From NCBI GenBank assembly GCA_046484045.1, contig JAWOBZ010000080.1, forward strand, positions 35,498-99,497: a DNA stretch of 64,000 bases, in the 5' to 3' direction. Made by a program: the position numbers and the translations under genes. Position 1 is the stretch's first letter. Each line of letters starts with the position of its first letter. The stretch comes from CAZHUM01 sp046484045 (GTDB lineage Archaea > Thermoplasmatota > Thermoplasmata > Halarchaeoplasmatales > Halarchaeoplasmataceae). The notes beneath the pieces were generated by a model, which worked only from the letters and a program-made list of their open reading frames with translations, ran no database searches and was not told the DNA's origin. Below are positions 8,943 through 17,446 of the stretch, one piece after another.

Positions 8943-9020
8943 TCCTCATTACTTTACAAGACCGTGGGTTCACGAGCAAGAACACATTCTTGCGAGCTGT
9001 TGGAAGCTCTGCTTCCTATC
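8943..9020 (+). repeat. tRNA-Thr fragment and hairpins 3' of the tRNA
   Basis: The tRNA segment AGACCGTGGGTTCA reappears at about 8959-8972, just downstream of the gene. It is followed by a 7-bp hairpin GCAAGAA/TTCTTGC with loop CACA (8976-8993), flanked on both sides by GA, and by GGAAGC/GCTTCC with loop TCT (9002-9016). The last core also occurs next to tRNA-Gln at 28056. The arrangement looks like scars of insertions at the tRNA 3' side. Confidence 0.7.
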
Positions 9021-9074
9021 CTCCACCCAATCAATTTTTATACTAATTTCATACTGTAGCAAGAGGTAAGACGG

Positions 9075-9548
9075 ATGCGCAGATACATATCTCTCTCGGG
9101 AAATTACTGGAAGACGCTCAACGGTCTTTGGGCAGTACTCAAAGAGAGCGACTTCCGCCCGGAAGAGGTCGTACTGATAACAGAGAAAAAATCGATGAAT
9201 AAAGCGAAGAGGATCCAGAGGGACATGAAGATACTGATGGACAGCTACGACCTGCCGGAGGAAGTTGGGATAAAAAAAGTGGGCAACTCGGATTACAACG
9301 GAACTTCGAAGATCGTGACTGGACTCATCAAGGATAACCTGGAAGGGGATAATAAAAACGCACTGGACCTCACCGGAGGCAGTAAATTGATGGTCGCCGC
9401 CGCTCTTTTCACTCCAGATACAGGCAAGATAGACCATATATTCTTCCTGGATTTCGATGAAGATGATGGCATAGAACTTCCTTATCCCGATATACCCCAC
9501 GGATCCGTAGAACTCAAGGATCTAGTGGAAGAAAGGAGGCGGGTATAG
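9075..9548 (+). CDS. CARF-like ligand-binding protein (stand-alone)
   Basis: This 157-residue protein looks like a single CARF (CRISPR-associated Rossmann fold) domain. The first strand and loop, YISLSGNYWKTLNG (residues 4-17), and the segment ALDLTGGSKLMVAAAL (96-111) match the two ligand-binding loops of CARF proteins; LxLTGGTKxM is typical of the Card1/DUF1887 branch. Such domains bind cyclic oligoadenylates or related nucleotides and switch on an attached nuclease. Here no nuclease is fused, but the next gene, starting one base after the stop, looks like one. No cas gene or CRISPR array is in the window. The family call is by eye, so moderate. Confidence 0.62.
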   Translation: MRRYISLSGNYWKTLNGLWAVLKESDFRPEEVVLITEKKSMNKAKRIQRDMKILMDSYDLPEEVGIKKVGNSDYNGTSKIVTGLIKDNLEGDNKNALDLTGGSKLMVAAALFTPDTGKIDHIFFLDFDEDDGIELPYPDIPHGSVELKDLVEERRRV

Positions 9549-10622
9549 ATGGAGGAAGTCTTCACTAAAAGAGATCTCATGATGTTCCTGAACGAAGTGA
9601 AGAGACAGGGCATCGATCACTTCACCGTGGTAGAGCCTTACTTCAAAACCAAGATGCTGGACATCGAATTGAAGGGAGGGAGATACGAGGTGACGCTATC
9701 AGGTAAAAGCGATTTCGGACCCTATCCGTCCAAGGACAAGTACTGGGACGTAAGCGATGTGCCTGATTTCTACAGCTACAAGGACTGCTTGATCTCGTCC
9801 GGTCTGGTCAAATTCGATAACTGGTCCAAGTTCGAAGATTGGATAGGTTACTTCTACAAGAGCGAGATCGATCCGAGCTTCGCCAGCAAGTCTATATTCC
9901 TCTCCATCGATACGAACATGGCATACTATCGGCTTATTTCTAGAAGATTTCCCATCGAGAACAACGGATACAACATACAGGCATCGGACTTCGATTACCT
10001 GCTGAGCTCGATCGTGGAAGGGGAGATCGACCACCACATCAAGGACAAGTACAGCAACATGGACATCAAGATGATGGGGATGTACACTAAGATAGGTGAT
10101 ATCCGCTACAATTTCAATAACCGTGGAAAGCTGATGACCAGGAAGGCAAAATTCGCCACCCAGGAGTTGAATTACCTCAGAGGGAAGCTCAACGCGGCTA
10201 GAGTGAAAGGGAACGTATCTAAAACAGATTCGGAGAAGAACGATATCTGGATAATAGAATCCCTGGAGCAGTTCGGATGGACGAAGAACATCAACGTGGG
10301 CTTCATCTCAGCCGACAGGAACATGGGCAACCACGCCGAAAATGCCGAGATACCGTACTTCATCCTGGAGATACCGCACAACATACCCAGGAAGAACGTG
10401 GTGAACGAAGACGTCATCAAGAATTTACTGCACGACCTAGCACTCATATTCGGCGCGGTAAAACTACCCGAGTTGGAAACCACGATGTTCGGCGTGTGGG
10501 GGGGTAAAACGGACTTCGATTACCGCAACGAGAGCGTCAAAGCGTGGGTGAATCCTAATTCATCCCTGGAAAAAGGTTTGAAAAAGGATGTGAAGATACT
10601 TAGATCTCTGAAAGGACCCTGA
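9549..10622 (+). CDS. Putative PIN-like nuclease partner of the CARF protein
   Basis: This 357-residue protein has an N-terminal region of unknown fold (about 1-112), then a stretch with the spacing of a PIN-like nuclease. FLSIDTNMAYYRL places an Asp at 121, ATQELNYL an acidic residue near 206, NDIWIIESL an Asp at 232, and GFISADRNMGNHA an Asp at 256. These would be the metal-binding acids. The start ATG directly abuts the CARF stop, so the two form one unit. My inference is a ligand-gated RNase or DNase effector. An unrelated hypothetical protein cannot be excluded. Confidence 0.5.
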   Translation: MEEVFTKRDLMMFLNEVKRQGIDHFTVVEPYFKTKMLDIELKGGRYEVTLSGKSDFGPYPSKDKYWDVSDVPDFYSYKDCLISSGLVKFDNWSKFEDWIGYFYKSEIDPSFASKSIFLSIDTNMAYYRLISRRFPIENNGYNIQASDFDYLLSSIVEGEIDHHIKDKYSNMDIKMMGMYTKIGDIRYNFNNRGKLMTRKAKFATQELNYLRGKLNAARVKGNVSKTDSEKNDIWIIESLEQFGWTKNINVGFISADRNMGNHAENAEIPYFILEIPHNIPRKNVVNEDVIKNLLHDLALIFGAVKLPELETTMFGVWGGKTDFDYRNESVKAWVNPNSSLEKGLKKDVKILRSLKGP

Positions 10623-10632
10623 TGATCCGACG

Positions 10633-10650
10633 CCCTAGGGTTTTTTTATT
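10633..10650 (+). terminator. Terminator of the CARF/PIN operon
   Basis: A CCCTAGGG palindrome is followed by seven T on the plus strand, fitting an archaeal poly-T terminator for the CARF/PIN transcript. The T run lies over the last codons of the convergent PolB2 gene, so the two operons share this boundary. Confidence 0.55.
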
Positions 10651-12779
10651 TCGTAACGCAATTTACTCTCTAGATAACCGAAGGGTGCCAGTATCTCTCC
10701 GCCGACTCTATACAGATATCTTTCGTAGTAAGAGGTATCGTAATATTCATCGTGATAGCCCACTATAGACACCTTGTTTTTGTAGTTCTTACTTTTGGCA
10801 TCCGTCACCACGTATCGGATCACCTGCCCGGGATGCACTCGGATACCGTGTTCTTTGTACTGGAGCAGTGCCGCCTTGGTCTCTGTCATGTGCTCGTACT
10901 CCTCCGCACCCTTGGACGTTATCTTGGTGAAGTGCAGTTCTCCCATGTCGGCTTTCCCAGAGCGTATCTCTCTTGCGTATCTTCTTACTACGTCTAGATA
11001 TCCATGGATGCCGTCGAATAGTTCTTTTCTGCTCGTGCAGTCCGACATCTGGCGCAGTATCTCTTTCTGACAGTTCTTGAACAGCGTCGGTGTGTCCCTT
11101 CTCCTTGCGTGGATACCTTTGAACTCGAGTTTACCGTCCAGCAGTCCGAAATATCGATTCGGCACACCTATCTTCGGATCTCCTTTACTGCCCAGGAACA
11201 CCACCCATGAGTACTTGCCCTCCTTCTCCAGTACTACCTTGGTTTTCTCCTCGACTATGGATAACAACTCTTCCACTCGTTCCTCACCGCCCTTCAACCA
11301 AAGAGAGTCCACGATGCCGTGAACAACTTCGTAGCCCATATCCTGGGCCGTATCGGCGGCTTCCAGCAGTATATCCCTGCCGTAGGCGGTAATACTCTCG
11401 TGAACCTCGATGTTGCTGAAACGTGCTTTCTTGTACCCTGTGTAACCGAAGCAGGTAACCAGCAGCCATTTGAGCACCTTGGCTCTGTCTTTGAAGACTT
11501 CGTTATCAGGCGTGGACTTGTAGAGCTGTCTTCTTTCAACAACCGGCCCTACGACCTTCGGAATAAGTCCTCTCCTTTTATTGCAGACCTTGTACCCCAG
11601 CTCAGGGACTACGTGATGATCACCGCAGGTGCACCCCAGAGTCTCTGGCGAGAGGTTGTACTTGTCGATGATAGAGGGATACATGCTGGCGAAGTCCAGC
11701 TTGATCAGGTCTTCGTGAACGCCGATTATCGGAGAGTAGATGTGCCCGCCTCTGTCTGAGAGTATCAGCTGTCTCATTGTCTTGAAGCGCTCGGTGATGT
11801 TCTTCTTCCACGGTATCAGGTATCCGTCTTTCATCGCCTGGGCGATCTCCATCGCATCGATGGCACTACCCGGACTTCGGCGGGAGAGCCTCTGCAGGGG
11901 GATCTTTGACAACCTGGCGATCTCTATGAGGCCGTCGATGCCTCCTTCGCGGTACATGAAAGAGCTTTGTTCGTCTATGTGTATGCGGCCCTTGAGTGTG
12001 TATGTAGGCGGTTTGTAGAGCACCCTGCCATAGGAAACGTAAGATGAACCCTGCCTGGGGGAGTGCATCGAACGCTCTCGTCCAAGGCATAAGGACACCT
12101 CGTGAAGTTCACTCCGATAAGCAAGATAAGGTATCAAAAACGTGTCTCCGCCGGAGGTGATGACTATATCTGGATCTATGTTTTTGATACCGTCGTTCAG
12201 GTCTTTCAGTATACTCTCTTCGTCACCGCGTATATCCATATCATCCAGTGCTGCTGATCGGAGTGGATCGTCCATCCTAGGTAAACCATCAGATTCCGTT
12301 TCTACATCCAATCTCACCGTGCGTAGAGGTGGTTTAGAGTAACGTATATTATCGCTATCCTCCAGCTCCCGCCATCCGTGGTTCTTCTCGACCAGTGAAA
12401 AAGTGCTGATGTCGTTCTCTATGAGATATCTCTGGCCCAGCGGTATGTCGACGTTGTAGAAAAGGTATTTCTGGTAGCCGTTGAAGAAATCCAAAGCATC
12501 CGCGTTCTTTCTGGGATCGAAAACTCTACCGGGTGAAACACGCAGAACATCCCTTTCTTTTCTATCGTGGATATCCGTTATCCTCTTCTCCGAACAGGTC
12601 TCGAAACCCATCTTCTCGTAGTGCATTTCGGCTTCACGGTGATCTCCGTCTTTAGCTCTCAAGAAAAAGACCGGGTCGTAATCGACCAAGACCTTGTGGC
12701 AGTCCTTCTTAGTCCGGATCCAGAGGACCATCTTCCCCTTTTTCAAGTCGGGGTAGATGTCCAATATCCATCCCTTCAT
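10635..12779 (-). CDS. polB2: Family B DNA polymerase, PolB2-like with altered active site
   Basis: This 714-residue protein has family B organisation. An exonuclease I motif keeps its acids (RLDVETES, D158 and E160), but the Exo II segment reads GGDTFLIPYL and lacks the usual FD. Polymerase motif A is intact (KLDFASMYPSI, D362). Motif B is altered to KWLLVTCFGYTGY. Motif C reads HGIVDS instead of YGDTDS, so one catalytic Asp is Ile489 while D491 remains. This pattern is that of the archaeal PolB2 group, once considered inactivated and later reported active in Sulfolobus (Dpo2). It is third in an overlapping operon, which suggests a role in damage tolerance. Confidence 0.85.
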   Translation of the reverse strand: MKGWILDIYPDLKKGKMVLWIRTKKDCHKVLVDYDPVFFLRAKDGDHREAEMHYEKMGFETCSEKRITDIHDRKERDVLRVSPGRVFDPRKNADALDFFNGYQKYLFYNVDIPLGQRYLIENDISTFSLVEKNHGWRELEDSDNIRYSKPPLRTVRLDVETESDGLPRMDDPLRSAALDDMDIRGDEESILKDLNDGIKNIDPDIVITSGGDTFLIPYLAYRSELHEVSLCLGRERSMHSPRQGSSYVSYGRVLYKPPTYTLKGRIHIDEQSSFMYREGGIDGLIEIARLSKIPLQRLSRRSPGSAIDAMEIAQAMKDGYLIPWKKNITERFKTMRQLILSDRGGHIYSPIIGVHEDLIKLDFASMYPSIIDKYNLSPETLGCTCGDHHVVPELGYKVCNKRRGLIPKVVGPVVERRQLYKSTPDNEVFKDRAKVLKWLLVTCFGYTGYKKARFSNIEVHESITAYGRDILLEAADTAQDMGYEVVHGIVDSLWLKGGEERVEELLSIVEEKTKVVLEKEGKYSWVVFLGSKGDPKIGVPNRYFGLLDGKLEFKGIHARRRDTPTLFKNCQKEILRQMSDCTSRKELFDGIHGYLDVVRRYAREIRSGKADMGELHFTKITSKGAEEYEHMTETKAALLQYKEHGIRVHPGQVIRYVVTDAKSKNYKNKVSIVGYHDEYYDTSYYERYLYRVGGEILAPFGYLESKLRYEIKKP

Positions 12780-13029
12780 CTTTTAGCCTCCTTTCCAACC
12801 TGTCCAGGACGAGTTCGTGCTCAAGTAGTATGGAGATGAAAACCGATTCCATGGGATCGCTGTTGGCCTGGTACTGAGCGGCGGAGGCGTGCCTCTTCGC
12901 TTTTGTCATGAGCTCGTCGAATCTCTCACGCTCTTCCTTCCTGAGTGCTCGCCTGAACTTGCTCCATTCCGCTATTATGCTGTCCAGCTCCTGGCGGAAC
13001 GTGGGAACGCTCTTACCCACCGCTCTCAC
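12709..13029 (-). CDS. Small alpha-helical protein of the PolB2 operon
   Basis: This 106-residue charged protein appears almost wholly helical, with heptad-like stretches at about 8-45 and 60-88 and an acidic tail ending GEDGPLDPD. No catalytic motif is seen. Its gene overlaps the RadA-like gene by 17 bases upstream and polB2 by 71 bases downstream, so translation of the three is tightly coupled. I infer a bridging subunit between the other two proteins. The biochemical function is unknown. Confidence 0.7.
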   Translation of the reverse strand: MRAVGKSVPTFRQELDSIIAEWSKFRRALRKEERERFDELMTKAKRHASAAQYQANSDPMESVFISILLEHELVLDRLERRLKDEGMDIGHLPRLEKGEDGPLDPD

Positions 13030-13498
13030 CCCCGTGATCTAAGAACAGTTCCGGCTTCTTATCTGCGACCACGCAGTAGAGCGAGAATTCGTCCACCGTA
13101 CGCTTCAGCTCTTTGACCCCTGCAGAGCACAGCCAGATACCCTCGTCTTCGTTCATGTCGTCGTCTTGGAAGCGAGATGAGAAATCTATCAGGCCCAGGA
13201 ACGATATGTCACCGCTGGTCTCCACTATCTTCCTCACGTCCTTAACCATGTTCTCTAGCTGGTAAGCGGTGAAGCCTCTGCCTACTATGGTCCTTTTGAG
13301 CACGTTGTTCTGGTCGTAACCGTACTTTTTGCAGATCCTGACCATCCAGTACGGATCTATCCTGGCGCTGCCGTCGATGACCAGGGCTCTGCCTCCGTTC
13401 TCTCCTATGCAGCGTACCGCTAGAGCGGTGACTATCTGATGCTTCGTGGTCCGGAAGGCGCGTATCTCCCCTCTGTGCAAAGGATACTCCGCACTCAT
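13013..13498 (-). CDS. RadA/RecA-fold protein lacking a P-loop
   Basis: This 161-residue protein can be laid over the RadA core. HRGEIRAFRTTKHQIVTALA stands where RadA has its GExGxGKTQ P-loop and following helix. ALVIDGSARIDPYWMVRICK matches the strand and helix of IDTEgtFrPeRi, and RTIVGRGFTAYQLENMV matches the RAfnsdHQ region. The Walker A glycines and lysine are gone and Walker B is weak (LGLIDFSS), so ATP hydrolysis is unlikely. It is the first gene of the PolB2 operon, and the small ATG-led protein lacks the N-terminal HhH domain of RadA. A non-catalytic recruiter of RadA or DNA is a plausible role. Confidence 0.6.
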   Translation of the reverse strand: MSAEYPLHRGEIRAFRTTKHQIVTALAVRCIGENGGRALVIDGSARIDPYWMVRICKKYGYDQNNVLKRTIVGRGFTAYQLENMVKDVRKIVETSGDISFLGLIDFSSRFQDDDMNEDEGIWLCSAGVKELKRTVDEFSLYCVVADKKPELFLDHGGESGG

Positions 13499-13552
13499 GT
13501 AATATCATAATTTAGCACTAAAGTATAAGAAAAGTATAGGTGGGGGGTGAAG

Positions 13553-13567
13553 TGAAAGTGATCCACT
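13553..13567 (+). repeat. Small hairpin with three-base loop
   Basis: AAAGTG and CACTTT form a 6-bp stem around ATC and are followed by further T on the plus strand. It sits just past the stop of the secreted-protein gene and upstream of the RadA-like operon. It resembles the tRNA-linked hairpins in shape. Confidence 0.5.
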
Positions 13568-13570
13568 TTT

Positions 13571-14137
13571 TCAAGGTGTTATAACTGTTCCGTTTATGCT
13601 TTTTGAGGATCCACTAGTAGGGCACGTTTCGTATGGCCGCCTGAGTACTTGGTCGGGCCGTTTTCCATCGGGAATATCTCTATTTATTTCGAATCGTGGA
13701 AATCCCTCTAAATCCTGGCAATCTATCTTGAACGTCCATCTTACGATCTTCATAGTTTTATCCGTACCAAGAGGTATCTCAAAGGAATCGATCAAACTTT
13801 TATTTTCGCCTGTCCGCAATTCAAAAACTATTTTGCCACCACCTTTTTGCCTCAAGGTGAAGCCGTATCCGTAGGTTCTTTTCATATCTGCTGCGAATCC
13901 ATCAGTCAATCTTATCAATATTTTATTCCATCCATCTACACTATTGTTCAGAATGACGGTTACTTGCACCGTTTTCTCAATTGTATCTAGATCAATATCT
14001 CCAGTCGTTCCCACACCTATACTAGAGGCTCGTTTAATCTTAGCAGGGGTATCGCCACCGTGGACCGCCGTAGAAGTTGAAATAAGGATACAGAGTACGG
14101 CGGACAGGGTGAAGAAGTTCAGGATGATATGTTTCAC
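13571..14137 (-). CDS. Secreted protein of unknown function
   Basis: The 188-residue product starts at a GTG and has a clear signal peptide: a short basic start, a hydrophobic stretch FFTLSAVLCILISTS, then a likely cleavage around VHG. The mature part is predicted to be beta-rich, with alternating hydrophobic strands, and has two cysteines (TFKIDCQD and YETCPTSG). No family is recognised. It stands alone with its own AT-rich upstream region, and its base composition is slightly more AT-rich than its neighbours. It could be an envelope or exported accessory protein. Confidence 0.65.
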   Translation of the reverse strand: MKHIILNFFTLSAVLCILISTSTAVHGGDTPAKIKRASSIGVGTTGDIDLDTIEKTVQVTVILNNSVDGWNKILIRLTDGFAADMKRTYGYGFTLRQKGGGKIVFELRTGENKSLIDSFEIPLGTDKTMKIVRWTFKIDCQDLEGFPRFEINRDIPDGKRPDQVLRRPYETCPTSGSSKSINGTVITP

Positions 14138-14264
14138 GATGGCGACCCCTTTGCGTTTATACGTTAAGATGGTCGCCCGAGATTTATATCAGTTCTCAGT
14201 AAATCAAAATCCGTTTCGTAACTCGAAATAAGTGTGTGAGAAAAACGATCTTGCCAAAAAATAA

Positions 14265-15707
14265 CTATTTCCAGTGCCAGCCAGACCCGTCTTCTTTGTC
14301 CTCGACCACGACGCCCATCTCAGCTAGTTCATCCCTGATCTCATCCGCCAATCCGTATTCCTTCTTCTCCCTCATCTTCTGTCTGATCTGCAGGAGTAAT
14401 CGGATGAACTCGTCGACTTCCACGGCTGTCTTTTCTCTACTATCCAAGCTTAAACCGAGGACTCTAGCGAGCTCTTTGAGCTTGTCCACCGCTTCTTCTA
14501 TCAACTCTTTCTTGTTATCCAAGTTCTTGTTGATCTTCTTGGAGAAATCGATCAGCTTGCTCATGGCCAGGGGTGTGTTCATATCGTCGTCCATGGCGGC
14601 TTCGAAATCGTTTTCGATATCTCCGATGTGCTCTCCCAGCTCGTTTCCTTCTCCGCCCTCAGCGGCCTCCGCCAAGCGTATCGTGTTGTAGAACCTGTCC
14701 AGCTTCTTCTTCGCTTCCTCTAGAGAGTTGAAGCTGAAGTCCGCCTGTGAGCGGTAATGTATGCTGGCATAGTAGGCTCGGATCACTTCGCCGTCGTATT
14801 GGTCCAGCAGGTCTGAGACAGTGTAGAAGTTACCCTCGCTCTTGGACATCTTCTCTCCTTCCACGGAGATGTGCTCGCTGTGCAGCCAGAACTTTACCGG
14901 CTCTTCTTCTAGGTTATTCATGGCCATGTTCTGCGCCCTCTCGTTGGGGTGGTGCGGGAAGATGTGGTCTACGCCGCCTCCGTGTATGTCGAAGATCTCG
15001 CCCAGGTACTTGGTGCTCATCACGCTGCACTCCAGGTGCCATCCCGGGTATCCGAGGCTCCACGGGCTGGGCCATTTCATGATGTGCTCGGGTACGGCCT
15101 TTATCCACAGAGCGAAATCCAGCGGTGATCTCTTCTCCTGCATCTCCTCCTCGCTGACCCTTCCACCCGCCCCTTTCTTCATGTCTTCGATCCTCCGCCC
15201 ACCCAACTCTGGATAACCGTGATCTTCGTAGAATTTCATCACGTCGAAGTAAACGCTGCCGTTCTTCTCGTAGCCGTAGCCGTTCTCAATGATGCTCTTG
15301 ATGCCTTCGATCATCTCTATCATGTGCCCCGTGGCCCTTGGTATAACGTCTGCGGGCTCCATGTTCAGGGCGTCCATCTCCCTGTAGAACCTCAGCACCT
15401 GCCTGGTCACCAGTTCCATAGGCTCCATCTGTTTCTCTTTTGCCGCTTTTTCGACTTTATCTTCTCCTTGGTCTGCGTCGTCCGTGAGGTGACCCACGTC
15501 GGTAATATTCATCACGTGGAAGACGTCGTACCCCTTCCACTTCAGGTATCTCTTCAGAACGTCCCAGACGGCATAGGTCTTCGCGTTACCTACGTGCATG
15601 TCCTCGTAGATGGTCTGGCCGCAGGTATACATCCTAACCGTATTGTCTTCCAGCGGTTCGAATTCCTCCTCTTCGTTTCCCATGGTGTTGTAAAGTTTGA
15701 GCGTCAT
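14265..15707 (-). CDS. cysS: Cysteinyl-tRNA synthetase
   Basis: This class I enzyme charges tRNA-Cys. The 480-residue protein shows YTCGQTIYEDMHVGNAKTY (the first zinc Cys and the HIGH-like HVGN), WHLECSVMS with a second zinc Cys, GGGVDHIFPHHPNE with the zinc ligands, and KMSKSEGN. Having CysRS, this archaeon need not rely on the SepRS/SepCysS route. The C-terminal anticodon-binding region is complete. It is divergent from hisC, with a short shared spacer. Confidence 0.96.
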   Translation of the reverse strand: MTLKLYNTMGNEEEEFEPLEDNTVRMYTCGQTIYEDMHVGNAKTYAVWDVLKRYLKWKGYDVFHVMNITDVGHLTDDADQGEDKVEKAAKEKQMEPMELVTRQVLRFYREMDALNMEPADVIPRATGHMIEMIEGIKSIIENGYGYEKNGSVYFDVMKFYEDHGYPELGGRRIEDMKKGAGGRVSEEEMQEKRSPLDFALWIKAVPEHIMKWPSPWSLGYPGWHLECSVMSTKYLGEIFDIHGGGVDHIFPHHPNERAQNMAMNNLEEEPVKFWLHSEHISVEGEKMSKSEGNFYTVSDLLDQYDGEVIRAYYASIHYRSQADFSFNSLEEAKKKLDRFYNTIRLAEAAEGGEGNELGEHIGDIENDFEAAMDDDMNTPLAMSKLIDFSKKINKNLDNKKELIEEAVDKLKELARVLGLSLDSREKTAVEVDEFIRLLLQIRQKMREKKEYGLADEIRDELAEMGVVVEDKEDGSGWHWK

Positions 15708-15795
15708 GATCGTAACGAGATTGATGGGAACGATATTTGAAAGTTGTGTATGCCCTTGTAAATATTTTAATAGTGTTCAACGATATCCCAAATAG

Positions 15796-16800
15796 ATGAG
15801 CGGAAACATCAGCTACCCGGAACCCGACCAGGCCGTTCCACTGCATCTGAACGAGAACTTGTTCTTGGACGATGAATACTATGGCGAGTTGAAAGGGGTG
15901 ATGGATGTAGAATTGAGCGGCTACCCGTCCCCCACCGGTGAAGGTCTTAGAAAAAAGCTTGCCGAGTACTACGGTTTAAGGGCGTCTCAGATCGTGATCG
16001 GCAACGGCTCCGATTCTATCCTGGATACGCTTTTCAAGATCACCATACCTACCCACGGTAAGATGGGGTATTTTACACCATCTTACGAGATGTACAAGTT
16101 CTTCGCTTCGAGGAACGGCATCCACTCCATCGAGATACCTCTAAGCTCGGACTTCGGCGTGCCCACCAACCACGATATCTTTGACGACATCGATACGCTG
16201 CTTGTCTGCTCTCCGAACAATCCTACTGGGTTATGTATCGCCGATGACGTTCTTCGCAGGATACTCGATACGGATATCACCGTGATCGTGGACGAGGCCT
16301 ACGTTGAATACTCATCCCAGGATTTTATCCCCTTACTCGAAGATTACGATAACCTTATTTTGGTTAGAACATTTTCCAAGGCTTGGGGCCTGGCGGGTAT
16401 AAGACTGGGCTACAGCATCTCTTCGTCTGAGATGGCTTTGGACCTGAGCGATATGATGCTTCCGTACAACGTCAACTGCCTTTCCCTTACCGTTGCTGAG
16501 AAAGCCCTGGATATGTCGGATCTAAAAGATGAATCGATAAGAAAGACGGTCGAGGTTCGTGAATGGTTCAGAGAAGAACTCGAGATGTTGGATTTCAACA
16601 CGATCCCCTCGGAATCGAACTTTCTGCTGTGCAGACCTCCTTCGGGTATAGAACCAAATTCTCTCTTCGAGCAGCTGTTGGAAGAAGGTTTCAGGGTCAG
16701 AATATTTGAAAGCAGGAGATTGGTGTGCTACATGAGGATCACCATCGGTGAGAAAAAAAACATGAAGACGCTTTTAGAAGTGTTGGATGAAGTACTTTAG
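15796..16800 (+). CDS. hisC: Histidinol-phosphate aminotransferase
   Basis: This PLP enzyme converts imidazole-acetol phosphate to histidinol phosphate in histidine synthesis. The 334-residue sequence has the HLNENLF and GYPSPTG substrate regions, CSPNNPTG, DEAYVEYS, and the PLP lysine in RTFSKAWGLAGIRLGY. The length is typical of class II aminotransferases of this group. No other his genes are close. A TATA-like AAATATTTTAAT lies about 30 bases upstream, so it probably has its own promoter. Confidence 0.92.
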   Translation: MSGNISYPEPDQAVPLHLNENLFLDDEYYGELKGVMDVELSGYPSPTGEGLRKKLAEYYGLRASQIVIGNGSDSILDTLFKITIPTHGKMGYFTPSYEMYKFFASRNGIHSIEIPLSSDFGVPTNHDIFDDIDTLLVCSPNNPTGLCIADDVLRRILDTDITVIVDEAYVEYSSQDFIPLLEDYDNLILVRTFSKAWGLAGIRLGYSISSSEMALDLSDMMLPYNVNCLSLTVAEKALDMSDLKDESIRKTVEVREWFREELEMLDFNTIPSESNFLLCRPPSGIEPNSLFEQLLEEGFRVRIFESRRLVCYMRITIGEKKNMKTLLEVLDEVL

Positions 16801-16917
16801 AGGATAAAAGAAATGATATTTTAGGTTTTAGAAAATCTTTGATCCGTTGCAGTATATCTTCTAGTATTTCAAGAATAGTAGAAAAACATATATGCCCTTC
16901 CCTTGGTAAATATCACG

Positions 16918-17439
16918 ATGGACGACATAGACCCAGACTACGAAGAAGACCTGAAGAAGGAGAAGAAGTTCAGGAAGTATAAAATATTCGGAAAACTGGC
17001 AGGTATCATCATCATGGTCGGTTTCATCATCTGGATTTACCTAACTCAACCGTCACACACTATTGTCTATTATATCATCGCAGCGGTATACATGGTGTAC
17101 ACCACCTACAAACTGTTAAAGGAGATGGCACAGTACCATGCACTCATGGACGATCTACTGATAGAAGACGATCACATCGTGAAATACAACGACTCCATCA
17201 AGAGGGAGATAATGAGGATCCCTATCCAGAAGATCAAAAAGGTGTACTACAACGTCGAAGGACTTCCCAGGACGTTGTACGTCGTGTATAAAAAAGACGG
17301 TAACCTGTTGGCCGAGAATTTCTATAAAACCAGGATCAAAGGGAAGAAGAAATTCATCGATATGATGGAGAAGAAGGGAGTTCTCATCGAAGACGAGATA
17401 TCATTCGATGCCTTGAAAGAGATGATCGAATCATCTTAG
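16918..17439 (+). CDS. Two-helix membrane protein with a PH-like cytoplasmic domain
   Basis: The protein of about 173 residues opens with an acidic then basic segment (MDDIDPDYEEDLKKEKKFRK). Two close transmembrane helices follow, around IIIMVGFIIWIYL and VYYIIAAVYMVYTTY. The remaining 100 residues are soluble and beta-rich, resembling bacterial PH-like (DUF304-type) domains seen in small membrane proteins. I prefer the ATG over an upstream GTG because a TATA-like ACATATATG lies about 25 bases ahead. Function is unknown. Confidence 0.65.
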   Translation: MDDIDPDYEEDLKKEKKFRKYKIFGKLAGIIIMVGFIIWIYLTQPSHTIVYYIIAAVYMVYTTYKLLKEMAQYHALMDDLLIEDDHIVKYNDSIKREIMRIPIQKIKKVYYNVEGLPRTLYVVYKKDGNLLAENFYKTRIKGKKKFIDMMEKKGVLIEDEISFDALKEMIESS

Positions 17440-17446
17440 TTAAAAA

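Noticed and set aside
15219..15740. Plus-strand frame of 173 codons over cysS
   Set aside because: Antisense to the start of cysS, with no motif; the cysS frame explains the codon pattern.
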